Source: Sphaerobacteraceae bacterium (GTDB lineage Bacteria > Chloroflexota > Chloroflexia > Thermomicrobiales > UBA6265). Taken from it: a DNA stretch of 32,668 bases. Positions 17,690 to 25,618 of this stretch are shown here, piece after piece; the stretch's first letter is position 1; each line of letters opens with the position of its first letter. The DNA lies in contig JADDPH010000063.1 of NCBI GenBank assembly GCA_016781925.1, positions 1 to 32,668 of the forward strand, in the 5' to 3' direction. The position numbers and the translations under genes are program-made. The notes under the pieces were generated by a model. That model was not told the origin of the DNA. It did no database searches and saw nothing but the letters and a program-made list of their open reading frames with translations.

Positions 17690-17790
17690 CCCGGGACAGG
17701 CGCCCCGGCCGTCCGCGCACGAGCATGCCGCAGCGGCCTCCGGGACAGCAATCGCAGCCGTGGGCAACACTGAGTCCCGGAGTTAGTCCA

Positions 17791-18600
17791 TCACGAGAGG
17801 AGGCGGGAGTGGTTTGAGGGGGACGGAGGCTCATCGCCGAGAACGGGAAAGACCGCGACGGTGACGAGGAACAATGCGGCAGAAGACGATTCTCGTGCTT
17901 CGGCCAGGGTGCTCAGTTTGGGCTTCAGGGAGCACCTGAACCGGGGCTAAATAGGTGAGCATGCCGCCGGCCAGACCGGTCAGCGTGCCCTCAGCCTGGC
18001 CTTCGGCTACGGGCAGGGCGGCAGTCGGGCCGGCCGCAAGTGGAATCACGAGACCAAGTTGGACTGCCATGCGTGTCACCGTGCGGCGGGTCGATTGGTT
18101 CGCGACCAGCACTGCCGCAAGCGATAGGCCCGCGGGGAACCGGTGTACCAGCACTCCGAATCCGAGGGCGGCGCTTTCGAGACTCGCCTAGTCCGCGCCG
18201 ATACCAAGTGCAAAACCGTCGGCCCCGTTATCGATGGCCAGGCCTATCGCGAACGGAGTCATCGGGTGACGATGGACGGGCTCGCCGCGGCCGTGGTGCG
18301 TGTGCCCTTGGGCAACGCTTCGATGACAAAGAGAAGGGCGAAACCGCCCTCAAATCCTGCAACCGCCGCGTCATCCGGTTCCACGCCATGTGGAACCAAG
18401 TCACCGAAGGAGAGCACCAGGAGCGTTCCGGCAGCAACTGCGACGGCATAGGAACGGACGAAGGATGGAACTCGGTTTCCGTAGACCGCTAACAAGCTGG
18501 ATCCTGACAAGCCGACGGCCGCGAGGGTCGCGATGCCGAGCGCTAGGAACGTGAAGATTTGTCCATTCCCGTACCCGACCTCCAGCCATCGGTCGCCCGA
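17791..18600 (-). pseudogene. Decayed ZIP-family metal transporter
   Basis: Three reading frames must be joined to recover one membrane protein. Frame 1 (to 18259) gives FTFLALGIATLAAVGLSGSS and AVAAGTLLVLSFGDLVPHG, matching the ZIP start and the LPHG helix. It runs into TGA at an ATGA overlap at 18262-18259. Frame 2 continues with FAIGLAIDNGADGFALGIG, meets a TAG at 18188-18190, then goes on with VLVHRFPAGLSLAAVLVA (the H-x-x-P-x-G-type helix) and LTGLAGGMLTYLAPVQVLPEA. A second shift near 17900 restores AALFLVTVAVFPVLGD and a stop at 17791. The His-rich loop is also missing. No start codon was identified upstream. It lies between DUF305 and the metal regulator, so it was probably part of the metal-handling island. 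Assembly errors could mimic this, but three lesions make decay likelier. Confidence 0.72.
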
Positions 18601-18785
18601 GACGCCCGGACTTTGTACCTGCCGTGTCCGAGAGCCATCTAGGATGAGGGGTGAAATGGGCCAAGCCAGGACTGCCCCGCCACCACCGACCCTGCTTCCA
18701 CCCGCAGGGCTTGCATCCCGCGCCAGGGTCTCAGGGAGATGCGTCGGACCGCTAGCCGGTTCCCATTCCGTCCATATCCCCGGAC

Positions 18786-19451
18786 TCAGGAGGCGCTATC
18801 CATTGATGCCAAGATAAGGTCGTCTAGCAGCATCTGCATCTGCTCGACCTCTGATGCCTGAGCCTGCGCAATCGCCCGTGCCAGCTGACGAACCTCGGCT
18901 CCCTCGGCCCGCTCCACCGCTGCCCCGGCCATGGAGACCCCACCTTGATGGTGCCGAATCATCAGCTGGAGAAACGCAACGTCGGCTTCCTGAGGAGACA
19001 GTTGCTGAAGCCGGTCGATTTCCTCCCGGGAAGCCATCCCTGGCATGGGGCCGGTTGTCGGATGGCCCATCCAGGCCATCGCCGGCTCAGGTCCAGTTGT
19101 CGGCAGATCCCAAACCGCAAGCCAGCCGAGCATCATGCCACGCTGCGTCGACTGGCTCTGGACGATGTCCGTCGCCAGATACTTGATGGCCTCATTCGCG
19201 GTCCTATCGTACGCAATGAGTGCCATTTCCACCGCTTGTTCATGATGGACGGCCATATCCCGTGCGAAGCCGGCGTCGACGGAATCATCGCCGGGAACGC
19301 TCGGCCATTGCTGCCAGGCGAACGCCGTAGCGGCCCCTAGGAGGGTGACCAGCAGCAGGATCGGAAGCAGAAACCAGACGTTAAAACGGGCCGCCATCCT
19401 GGCCGCCGAGTCATTTTCGGCAACCAGCAGTTCGGAAACAGGAGCGCTCAC
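18786..19451 (-). CDS. DUF305 protein with N-terminal membrane anchor
   Basis: Member of the DUF305 (CopM-like) family, four-helix ferritin-like proteins of the cell envelope that have been linked to copper and silver binding. One membrane helix is at about residues 27-48 (FLLPILLLVTLLGAATAFAW) and the rest is predicted to be outside. The two signature helices are present: DMAVHHEQAVEMALIAY and LQLMIRHHQGGVSMAGAAV. Extra Met and His residues lie between them (AWMGHPTTGPMPGM), which suits metal binding. The GTG start abuts the stop codon of the DUF3105 gene with no gap, so the two are translated from one mRNA. The role in this organism is unproven. Confidence 0.9.
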   Translation of the reverse strand: MSAPVSELLVAENDSAARMAARFNVWFLLPILLLVTLLGAATAFAWQQWPSVPGDDSVDAGFARDMAVHHEQAVEMALIAYDRTANEAIKYLATDIVQSQSTQRGMMLGWLAVWDLPTTGPEPAMAWMGHPTTGPMPGMASREEIDRLQQLSPQEADVAFLQLMIRHHQGGVSMAGAAVERAEGAEVRQLARAIAQAQASEVEQMQMLLDDLILASMDSAS

Positions 19452-20255
19452 CTAGACCGTCGCGTTCGTACCGCCAGTACAGGCAGCCCCCGGCTCGGGT
19501 GCCTCGGGACTCTGTCGGAATTTGCGGATGAACTGATCAAGTTTCTCGTCGTCCACGGCGGGTAGTTGAAGCTGCTGGTTCCACGCCGACGCCACGACAT
19601 TCACCCCGTCCGGCAGGTTCGGGTAGGGGCTGACGAGCACGTAGGTTTGATCCTCAGCCCGCTTTCGCAGGCGGTCCACCTGATCTCGCGGCAGATCCGG
19701 CCGATAGGTGATCCAGACCGCGCCATGCTCCAGGGAGTGGACCGCGTTCTCGGAGCGAACCGGAGCGGCGTAGTAGCCGCAGTTCTGCCAAACCGAATCG
19801 TGGGTGCCACCAACTGGCGGATTCTCTGCGTACGCGACCGTTTCGCCAGGCTGCTGCGTGTGATCACCGCCCGCGTACTGGAACGTCTGCGTTCCCTCAG
19901 GGACCTTGTTCAGTCGCGAATCCTCGATGTAGGCAAAGGCCGTCCAGCCGATGCCGGCAACAATCAGCACGGCGACCAACGCTCCGCCGATCCGGGTCCA
20001 CTGGCGAATCCGGCGCTGGCGCTCGTACGCCTTCATCCGCTCTTCCCGCCGCTGCTTAATCATCTCCGGCCGTCGCTCAGCCCGGCGTGGCTGGGCGACC
20101 GGTGCGGACAGATCTGGGTTGACCACCTTGTTGACGCGCTCCCGCGCCCCAGTGATCAGCCTGGGAACCTGGTTTTGGGGCTGGTTCGATGCCGGCTCTG
20201 AGGGCGGAGTCGCGGCCGTCTTGGAGGATTGGGAGCGCTTGTTCGTGGACGCCAT
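19452..20255 (-). CDS. DUF3105 membrane-anchored protein
   Basis: Function unknown. A 90-residue basic, Pro/Gln-rich N-terminal segment precedes one membrane helix (IGGALVAVLIVAGIGWTAFAYI). The outer domain has the DUF3105 hallmarks: ENPPVGGTHDS, YYAAPV, and AVHSLEHGAVWITYRPDL with its conserved histidines, followed by a PYPNLPDGVNVVASAWN stretch. The track begins at a TTG (20264). ATG 20255 is preferred because AGAGG lies 11 nt before it and would be too near the TTG. It is the first gene of a pair with DUF305, an association I recall from other genomes. It is divergent from the formate dehydrogenase operon. Confidence 0.88.
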   Translation of the reverse strand: MASTNKRSQSSKTAATPPSEPASNQPQNQVPRLITGARERVNKVVNPDLSAPVAQPRRAERRPEMIKQRREERMKAYERQRRIRQWTRIGGALVAVLIVAGIGWTAFAYIEDSRLNKVPEGTQTFQYAGGDHTQQPGETVAYAENPPVGGTHDSVWQNCGYYAAPVRSENAVHSLEHGAVWITYRPDLPRDQVDRLRKRAEDQTYVLVSPYPNLPDGVNVVASAWNQQLQLPAVDDEKLDQFIRKFRQSPEAPEPGAACTGGTNATV

Positions 20256-20355
20256 GATGGGCAAAACCTCTGATAGGGCGCGGCTGGCACCCGCCTCGCG
20301 CGGCGCAGCGTCGCAACATCCCGGCGTCGCCTATCGCGAGACTCTTCGGGCGGAG

Positions 20356-20365
20356 ATGATACCAT
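20356..20365. promoter_or_regulatory. Shared symmetric -10 of divergent DUF3105 and fdh promoters
   Basis: The sequence GATGATACCATC contains TGA-TACCAT on the plus strand (-10 at 20360-20365) and TGG-TATCAT on the minus strand (-10 at 20356-20361). Both have the TGn extension. No -35 match is visible on either side. Plus leader about 60 nt, minus leader about 95 nt. Confidence 0.45.
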
Positions 20366-20407
20366 CCTCGCCCCGGCCCGCCTGGGCCTGAAGAAGAGGA
20401 TTCACTT

Positions 20408-20443
20408 ATGTCGGCAAAGAACGAGAACAGGCGATGGCCCTGA
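20408..20443 (+). CDS. Possible 11-codon leader ORF overlapping the fdnG start
   Basis: ATG 20408 has the best ribosome-binding site in this leader, AGAGGA at 7 nt, and reads MSAKNENRRWP-stop. Its TGA (20441-20443) lies just beyond the fdnG ATG (20434) in another frame. It may serve for translational coupling. It could equally be a chance frame or a sign that the N-terminal end of fdnG is mis-framed. Confidence 0.3.
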   Translation: MSAKNENRRWP

Positions 20444-23400
20444 TGCGACCCCTTCGCGACATCCTCCGGCGCCACGTCGGCGCCTTGCCGAACCCCATCA
20501 GCAGGAGTACCGCGGAAGCGAAGCCACGAATTCGTGATGCCACTATGACTGTGAGTGTCTGCCCCTATTGCGCGGTTGGCTGCTCCCAGCTGGTCTACGC
20601 CAAGGAGGACCGGATTGTTGACATTGAGGGTAACCCCGATAGCCCCATCAACGCCGGCACGCTCTGTCCCAAGGGCGCGGCGACCTCGGGCTTGGTCGAC
20701 AATCCGCTCCGCTTGACGACGGTCAAGTACCGGCCGCCCTATGGCGAGCAGTGGGAGGAGCGCCCGCTAGGCTGGGCCATGGAGCGCATCGCGGGGCGGG
20801 TGAAGGCGACGAGGGACGCGACCTTTGAGGAGCGTGACGAGAAGGGCAACCTCGTCAATCGGACACTGGCGGTCGGGCACCTGGGCGGCGCGACCCTGGA
20901 CAACGAAGAGAATTACCTCATCAAGAAGCTCTTCACCGCCGGCCTCGGTATCGCGGCGGTGGAGAATCAGGCCCGCATATGACACTCCTCCACGGTGCCC
21001 GGTCTGGGCGCCCGACTGGGACGCGGCGGCGCGACTACCTTCCTTCAGGACCTCGCGAACAGCGACTGCATCGTGATCATGGGCGCCAATATGGCGGAGA
21101 ACCACCCGGTCGGGTTCCGGTTCGTGGTTCAGGCCCGGGAGCGCGGGGCGACGATCATTCACGTTGACCCCCGATTCACCCGCACGTCCGCCCTCTCGGA
21201 TCTTCATGTGCCCCTGCGCGCGGGGTCGGACATCGCTTTTCTCGGAGCGCTCATTAACCACGTCCTGACGAACGGGCTCTGGTTCGACGAGTACGTCCGC
21301 CACTACACCAACGCATCGACCATCGTTGGCGAGGACTTCCGCGACACCGAGGACTTGGCGGGCCTCTTCTCCGGGTATGTCCCCGCCGAGCGGCGCTATG
21401 AGTTCGATTCCTGGCGCTACGCCGGTCAGGCGACCGACCCGGCGCCGTCCGAGGATGCCAACCAGGACTCTCAGGCGTACGACCAGCGAGTTGGCCGCAC
21501 CGATGGGGCGCTGGAGGTCGATCCGACCTTGCAGCACCCAAACTGCGTCTTCCAGATCGTGAAGCGCCACTTCTCGCGGTACACCCCGGAGTTGGTCGAG
21601 GAGACCTGCGGCGTGCCGCGAAAGCTCTTCCTTCAGGTGGCGGACGCCATCACCCGCAACTCTGGCCCGGAACGGACGACGGCTTTTGCCTACGCCGTGG
21701 CGTGGACTCAGCACACCACCGGGACCCAGATGATCTCCTGCTGCGCCTTGCTCCAACTCCTGCTTGGTAATATTGGACGGCCGGGCGGTGGGATCATGGC
21801 CCTTCGCGGTCACGCCACGATCCAGGGCAGTACCGACATTCCAACTCTCTACAACTTGCTGCCCGGTTACCTGCCGATGCCCAACACGGCCCAACCGTCT
21901 GCCACCCTGGCGGACTATCTCGGCCAGGTGACGGCGCCGACCGGCTGGTGGCACCATGCCCCCGCCTATATGGTGAGCCTCCTCAAGGCCTACTACGGCG
22001 ACGTGGCCCAACCGGAGAACGACTTCGCCTACGACCTGCTGCCCAAGATCGGCGGGGACTACTCCTTCCAGCCGATGCTCCTGATGATGCAGGAAGGCGC
22101 CATGCAGGGACTCTTTTGCATGGGGCAGAACCCGGCGGTCGGCGGTCAAAACGCCCACCTCGCCCGCCGGGCGCTCGCCAACCTCGACTGGCTGGTGGTC
22201 CGTGACTTGTTCGAGACGGAGACCGCAGCGTTCTGGCACGACGCTCCCGAAGTCCGAAGCGGAGAGGTGCGGGCCGCGGACATCAAGACGGAGATCTTTC
22301 TGCTTCCGGCAGCGGTCACACCCGAGAAGGATGGCTCCTACACCAACACCCAGCGGTTGGTGCAGTGGCATGACAAGGCCGTTGACCCGCCCGGCACCGC
22401 CCGCTCGGAGGCCTGGTTCATTCACGATCTGGCTTGCCGCCTCAAGGAGCTCTATGAGGGGGAGGATACCCCTGCAGCCCGCCAACTTCAGGCCCTCGCC
22501 TGGGACTACCCGGATACGGGCGGCGAGCCACATCTTGATGAGGTGGTCAGGGAAATCAACGGTTACACGGTCGGCGACGGCCGGTTAGTGCTCGATTACA
22601 CCGCCTTGAAGGATGACGGCTCCACTGCCTGCGGCTGCTGGATCTACTCTGGCATCATGCCCGAGGAGGGACGAAACCTGGCTAGGAACCGCCGCGGTGA
22701 CGAGCGCGCGTCGCTTGGCTGGGGGTTCGCCTGGCCTGCTAACCGACGCATGCTCTACAACCGGGCCTCTGCCCGACCCGACGGCACCCCTTGGTCGGAG
22801 CGGAAAGCGTGGATCTGGTGGGATGCGGAGCAGGGCCGCTGGACCGGGCACGACACGGCCGACTTTCCCGCCACGAAGCCGCCGAGCTTTCGTCCGCTTC
22901 CGGACGCCAAGGGGATGGAGGCTCACGGTGGTGACGCGCCATTCATTATGATGGCCGATGGAAAGGGACAGTTGTATGCCCCGACCGGTCTTCGGGACGG
23001 TCCCTTGCCCACTCATTACGAGCCCTGGGAGACGCCGGTCGGCAACCTCCTCTATCCTGACCAGCCACGGAGTCCATCAGCCAAGCTGCATGACCGGCCG
23101 GACAATCGCTACCATGCCATCGGCGACCCGCGTTTCCCGCATGTGATCACCACCTATCGGCTCACAGAGCATCACACGGCGGGCGCGATGAGCAGGTTCG
23201 TGCCGTGGCTGGCGGAGCTGCAGCCGGAAGGGTTCGTGGAGATCGATCCGGTGCTTGCGGGCTCGATGAGCGTGGATAACCGCGACTGGGTGACGGTCAG
23301 CACGTTGCGAGGAGCGATCGAGGCACAAGCGTTGGTCACGGATCGCATCCCGCCGCTGACGGTTCACGGTCAGCGCCTCCACCAGATCGGGGTCCCCTGG

Positions 23401-23586
23401 CACTACGGGTACACCGGGATCGCCGTGGGCGGCATCGCCAACGACTTGAGCGCCCTCATCGAAGACCCGAACTCGTTGATCCATGAGGCAAAGGCGTTTA
23501 CCTGCGCGGTCCGGAAGGGCCGCCTAGGTGACGTGGGCAGCGATGAGACGGTCACAGACCGCGCCTCTGCACGGGGAGCGGGATGA
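20434..23586 (+). CDS. fdnG: Formate dehydrogenase alpha subunit, selenocysteine-containing (FDH-N/O type)
   Basis: Molybdopterin (bis-MGD) enzyme oxidising formate to CO2 and passing electrons to the beta subunit. The track splits it at a TGA (20980-20982). The join reads AVENQARI-U-HSSTVPG, the classic FDH site, making Sec183 the Mo/W ligand. The N-terminal [4Fe-4S] site is CPYCAVGC (Cys43, 46, 50) plus Cys78 in LCPKG. Downstream, MAENHPVGFRF, VDPRFTRTSA and PFLA-type cofactor motifs match FdnG throughout, and a C-terminal molybdopterin dinucleotide domain is present (QPEGFVEIDP...). Total 1050 aa. The N-terminus contains no hydrophobic Tat signal, unlike E. coli FdnG. A SECIS-like hairpin follows the UGA. 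It overlaps fdnH by ATGA. Confidence 0.97.
20994..21012 (+). promoter_or_regulatory. SECIS element of fdnG
   Basis: GGTGCCC (20994-21000), loop GGTCT (21001-21005), GGGCGCC (21006-21012): seven base pairs with one G-U. It starts 11 nt after the UGA, with the loop G 20 nt from it. GGUCU is also found in the E. coli fdhF SECIS loop. Confidence 0.85.
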
Positions 23587-24452
23587 GCGTGGCTTCGGAG
23601 CCTCAGGAATCGCCATCCGGCAGCACCGGCGCGCGACCTGGCGCCGTCGGGTTCCTGACGGATGTCTCGCTCTGCATCGGCTGCAAGGCATGCGAGGTCG
23701 CCTGCAAACAGTGGAACCAGCTTCCAGCAGACGGCTCCGTCGCCGGCTCAGGCCTGACCGGATTCAGCTATGACAACACCGGCGATCTTGGGGCGACTAC
23801 CTGGCGGCACGTCGCGTTCGTGGAACAGGCGCCCGCGCCGACCGGAGATCTCCTCGCTGGCCTTCTGGGATCAGCGCCCACACAAATGGCCTGGCTCATG
23901 CTCAGCGATGTCTGCAAACACTGCGTCAACGCGCCTTGCCTCGACGCCTGTCCAACGGGAGCGATCATCCGCACGCGTTTCGACACCGTGGTCATCCAGG
24001 ACGATGTCTGCAACGGGTGTGGGTACTGCGTGCCAGCGTGTCCCTTCGGCGTGCCTCAACTCGGGGAGGGGGATCGTGGGGCCCACAAGTGCACCCTTTG
24101 CTACGATCGGTTGGTGGACGGGATGGAGCCGGCCTGTGCCAAGGCCTGTCCGACCGACTCGATTCAGTTTGGCCCGATCTCCGAACTGATGCCGCGAGCG
24201 GTGGAACGTGTCACGGAGCTGCAGAACCGAGGCGTCGAACAGGCGCACATCTACGGCGACCGCGCCTGGGGCGGCACCGGTGGGATCAACGGCCTCAACG
24301 CCTTTTTCGTCCTGACCGCGCCGCCGGAAACCTACAACCTACCCGCCAGCCCTCAACGACCGAGCGACCAGGTTCTCCCGGCATTCTTGACGACGGCGGC
24401 GGCGGCGCTCGGTCTCGGCCTCGCGGCCGTGGCGGCGCTCAGGGGACGATGA
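23583..24452 (+). CDS. fdnH: Formate dehydrogenase beta subunit, four [4Fe-4S] ferredoxin protein
   Basis: Electron-transfer subunit carrying electrons from the molybdenum centre to the membrane subunit. Four Cys clusters are visible: CIGCKACEVAC, CKHCVNAPCLDAC, CNGCGYCVPAC, and CTLCYDRLVDGMEPACAKAC. A single hydrophobic helix near the C-terminus (FLTTAAAALGLGLAAVAAL) matches the membrane anchor of FdnH. Length 289 aa is typical. The ATG (GGGAG upstream) overlaps the fdnG stop by 4 bp. The last codons again form an ATGA (24449-24452) with a start in another frame. Confidence 0.95.
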   Translation: MSVASEPQESPSGSTGARPGAVGFLTDVSLCIGCKACEVACKQWNQLPADGSVAGSGLTGFSYDNTGDLGATTWRHVAFVEQAPAPTGDLLAGLLGSAPTQMAWLMLSDVCKHCVNAPCLDACPTGAIIRTRFDTVVIQDDVCNGCGYCVPACPFGVPQLGEGDRGAHKCTLCYDRLVDGMEPACAKACPTDSIQFGPISELMPRAVERVTELQNRGVEQAHIYGDRAWGGTGGINGLNAFFVLTAPPETYNLPASPQRPSDQVLPAFLTTAAAALGLGLAAVAALRGR

Positions 24453-24503
24453 CGGTTAGACGTCTCGTCCCCAATTGGAACGGATTGGCGGAGTTTCAGA
24501 CTG

Positions 24504-25568
24504 ATGAACACGTTCGCGCGGCGTTGGGAGCCGGACCGGCGAGGAAGGCGAGCGGCCGCAACGGGCGCGCTAGCAGCCCAACGGGGGCGAACGTCGGCGG
24601 ACGAGGCTCGCGGCAGCTACTACGGGGTACCGGTGATCCACCGTGCCCACTGGCACTGGCTGATCATCCTCTACTTCTTCTTGGGGGGGATCACTGGTGC
24701 CTGTTACGTGATTGCCTCCATCGCGCACCTGGTAGGGCCTTCAGAAGACCGGAGACTGGTGCGCGCGGGGCGCTACCTATCCTTCGTAGCCTTGGTGCCC
24801 AGTCCGGCGCTGCTCATCCTTGACCTTGGCCGACCGGGGCGGTTCTACAAGATGCTTCGAGTGGTGAAGCTACGCTCGCCGATGTCGGTCGGGACGTGGG
24901 GGCTGACGGTCTTTGGCGGCTTCTCCGCCCTCTCTGCTCTGGTGCAGGCTGCCGAGGATGGGATACTGGGCCGAGGGCTGAGGGCGAGAGCTGTGGGGAG
25001 GTGGCCTTCCAAAATCATCGGTATCGCTGGGATGCCGTGGGGCTTGTTTGTCGCCGGCTACACTGGGGTTCTGCTTGGAGCGACCGCGGTTCCCTTGTGG
25101 GCTAAGAACGCGCTCCTGCTCGGGCCGCTCTTCCTCGCGTCGGCGTTCTCCACCGCGGCATCGGCCATCGGACTGGCCCTCTCGGCGGCGCAGGGGACGG
25201 AACCCGCGACGCTGGAACGGCTGGAACGACTAGAACGGCTGACTATCGGGGCTGAACTGGGTCTACTGGCGGCATCCAGAGCCCGACTCAGTGCTACCGC
25301 GGCGCCGGTAACAACAGGGACGCCTGGGGCACTGCTGCGTTACGGCACCGTCGGCTCGGGCCTTCTGGTGCCACTGGGGCTCCACGCCGTCGCTCGCCTA
25401 ACGAGTGAGAAGACCGGGCGCAGGCTCGGCATGCTCTCGTCGGTCCTGGTTTTGGTTGGCGGGTTCCTGCTGCGCTATGTCACCGTCGTCGGCGGTCATG
25501 CGTCCGCGGATGACCCCCGCGCGACGTTCGACTACGCTCGACAAGAGCAGAGCGGAACGCCGGCGTGA
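24504..25568 (+). CDS. NrfD/PsrC-family membrane subunit of formate dehydrogenase
   Basis: Polytopic membrane protein expected to pass electrons from the beta subunit to quinone, replacing the cytochrome b FdnI. About eight hydrophobic segments are visible. They include WLIILYFFLGGITGACYVIA, YLSFVALVPSPALLIL and the family stretch LDLGRPGRFYKMLRVVKLRSPMSVGTWGLTVFG, then a final helix (LSSVLVLVGGFLLRYVTVVGGH). No heme-ligand pattern was sought. Between two helices lies a charged LERLERLERL run. The ATG 24504 has GGAG at 10 nt, but a competing ATG at 24449 overlaps the fdnH stop in another frame, so the first 40 residues are uncertain. Homology is firm from SYYGVPVIHRAHWHW on. Confidence 0.88.
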   Translation: MNTFARRWEPDRRGRRAAATGALAAQRGRTSADEARGSYYGVPVIHRAHWHWLIILYFFLGGITGACYVIASIAHLVGPSEDRRLVRAGRYLSFVALVPSPALLILDLGRPGRFYKMLRVVKLRSPMSVGTWGLTVFGGFSALSALVQAAEDGILGRGLRARAVGRWPSKIIGIAGMPWGLFVAGYTGVLLGATAVPLWAKNALLLGPLFLASAFSTAASAIGLALSAAQGTEPATLERLERLERLTIGAELGLLAASRARLSATAAPVTTGTPGALLRYGTVGSGLLVPLGLHAVARLTSEKTGRRLGMLSSVLVLVGGFLLRYVTVVGGHASADDPRATFDYARQEQSGTPA

Positions 25569-25618
25569 GGCGGGCGGAGCCAGTGCCCGGGGCGAACGCC
25601 ATTTGAACGCGAAGGGTC

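Noticed and set aside
18188-18261. Stops in the ZIP-like gene as further recoded (Sec) codons
   Set aside because: The in-frame stop is TAG, the other break is a frame change, and no Cys is expected there; decay explains it better.
20767-22533. 588-aa minus-strand ORF opposite fdnG
   Set aside because: High-GC shadow of the formate dehydrogenase gene; no motif recognised.
23936-24823. 295-aa ORF spanning fdnH and the NrfD gene in another frame
   Set aside because: Mostly a shadow; only the part after ATG 24449 was kept as a question about the NrfD start.
10300-25245. Similar LERLERLERL runs in the ABC-F linker and the NrfD protein as a shared repeat
   Set aside because: Short, low-complexity and different in nucleotide sequence; likely coincidence.
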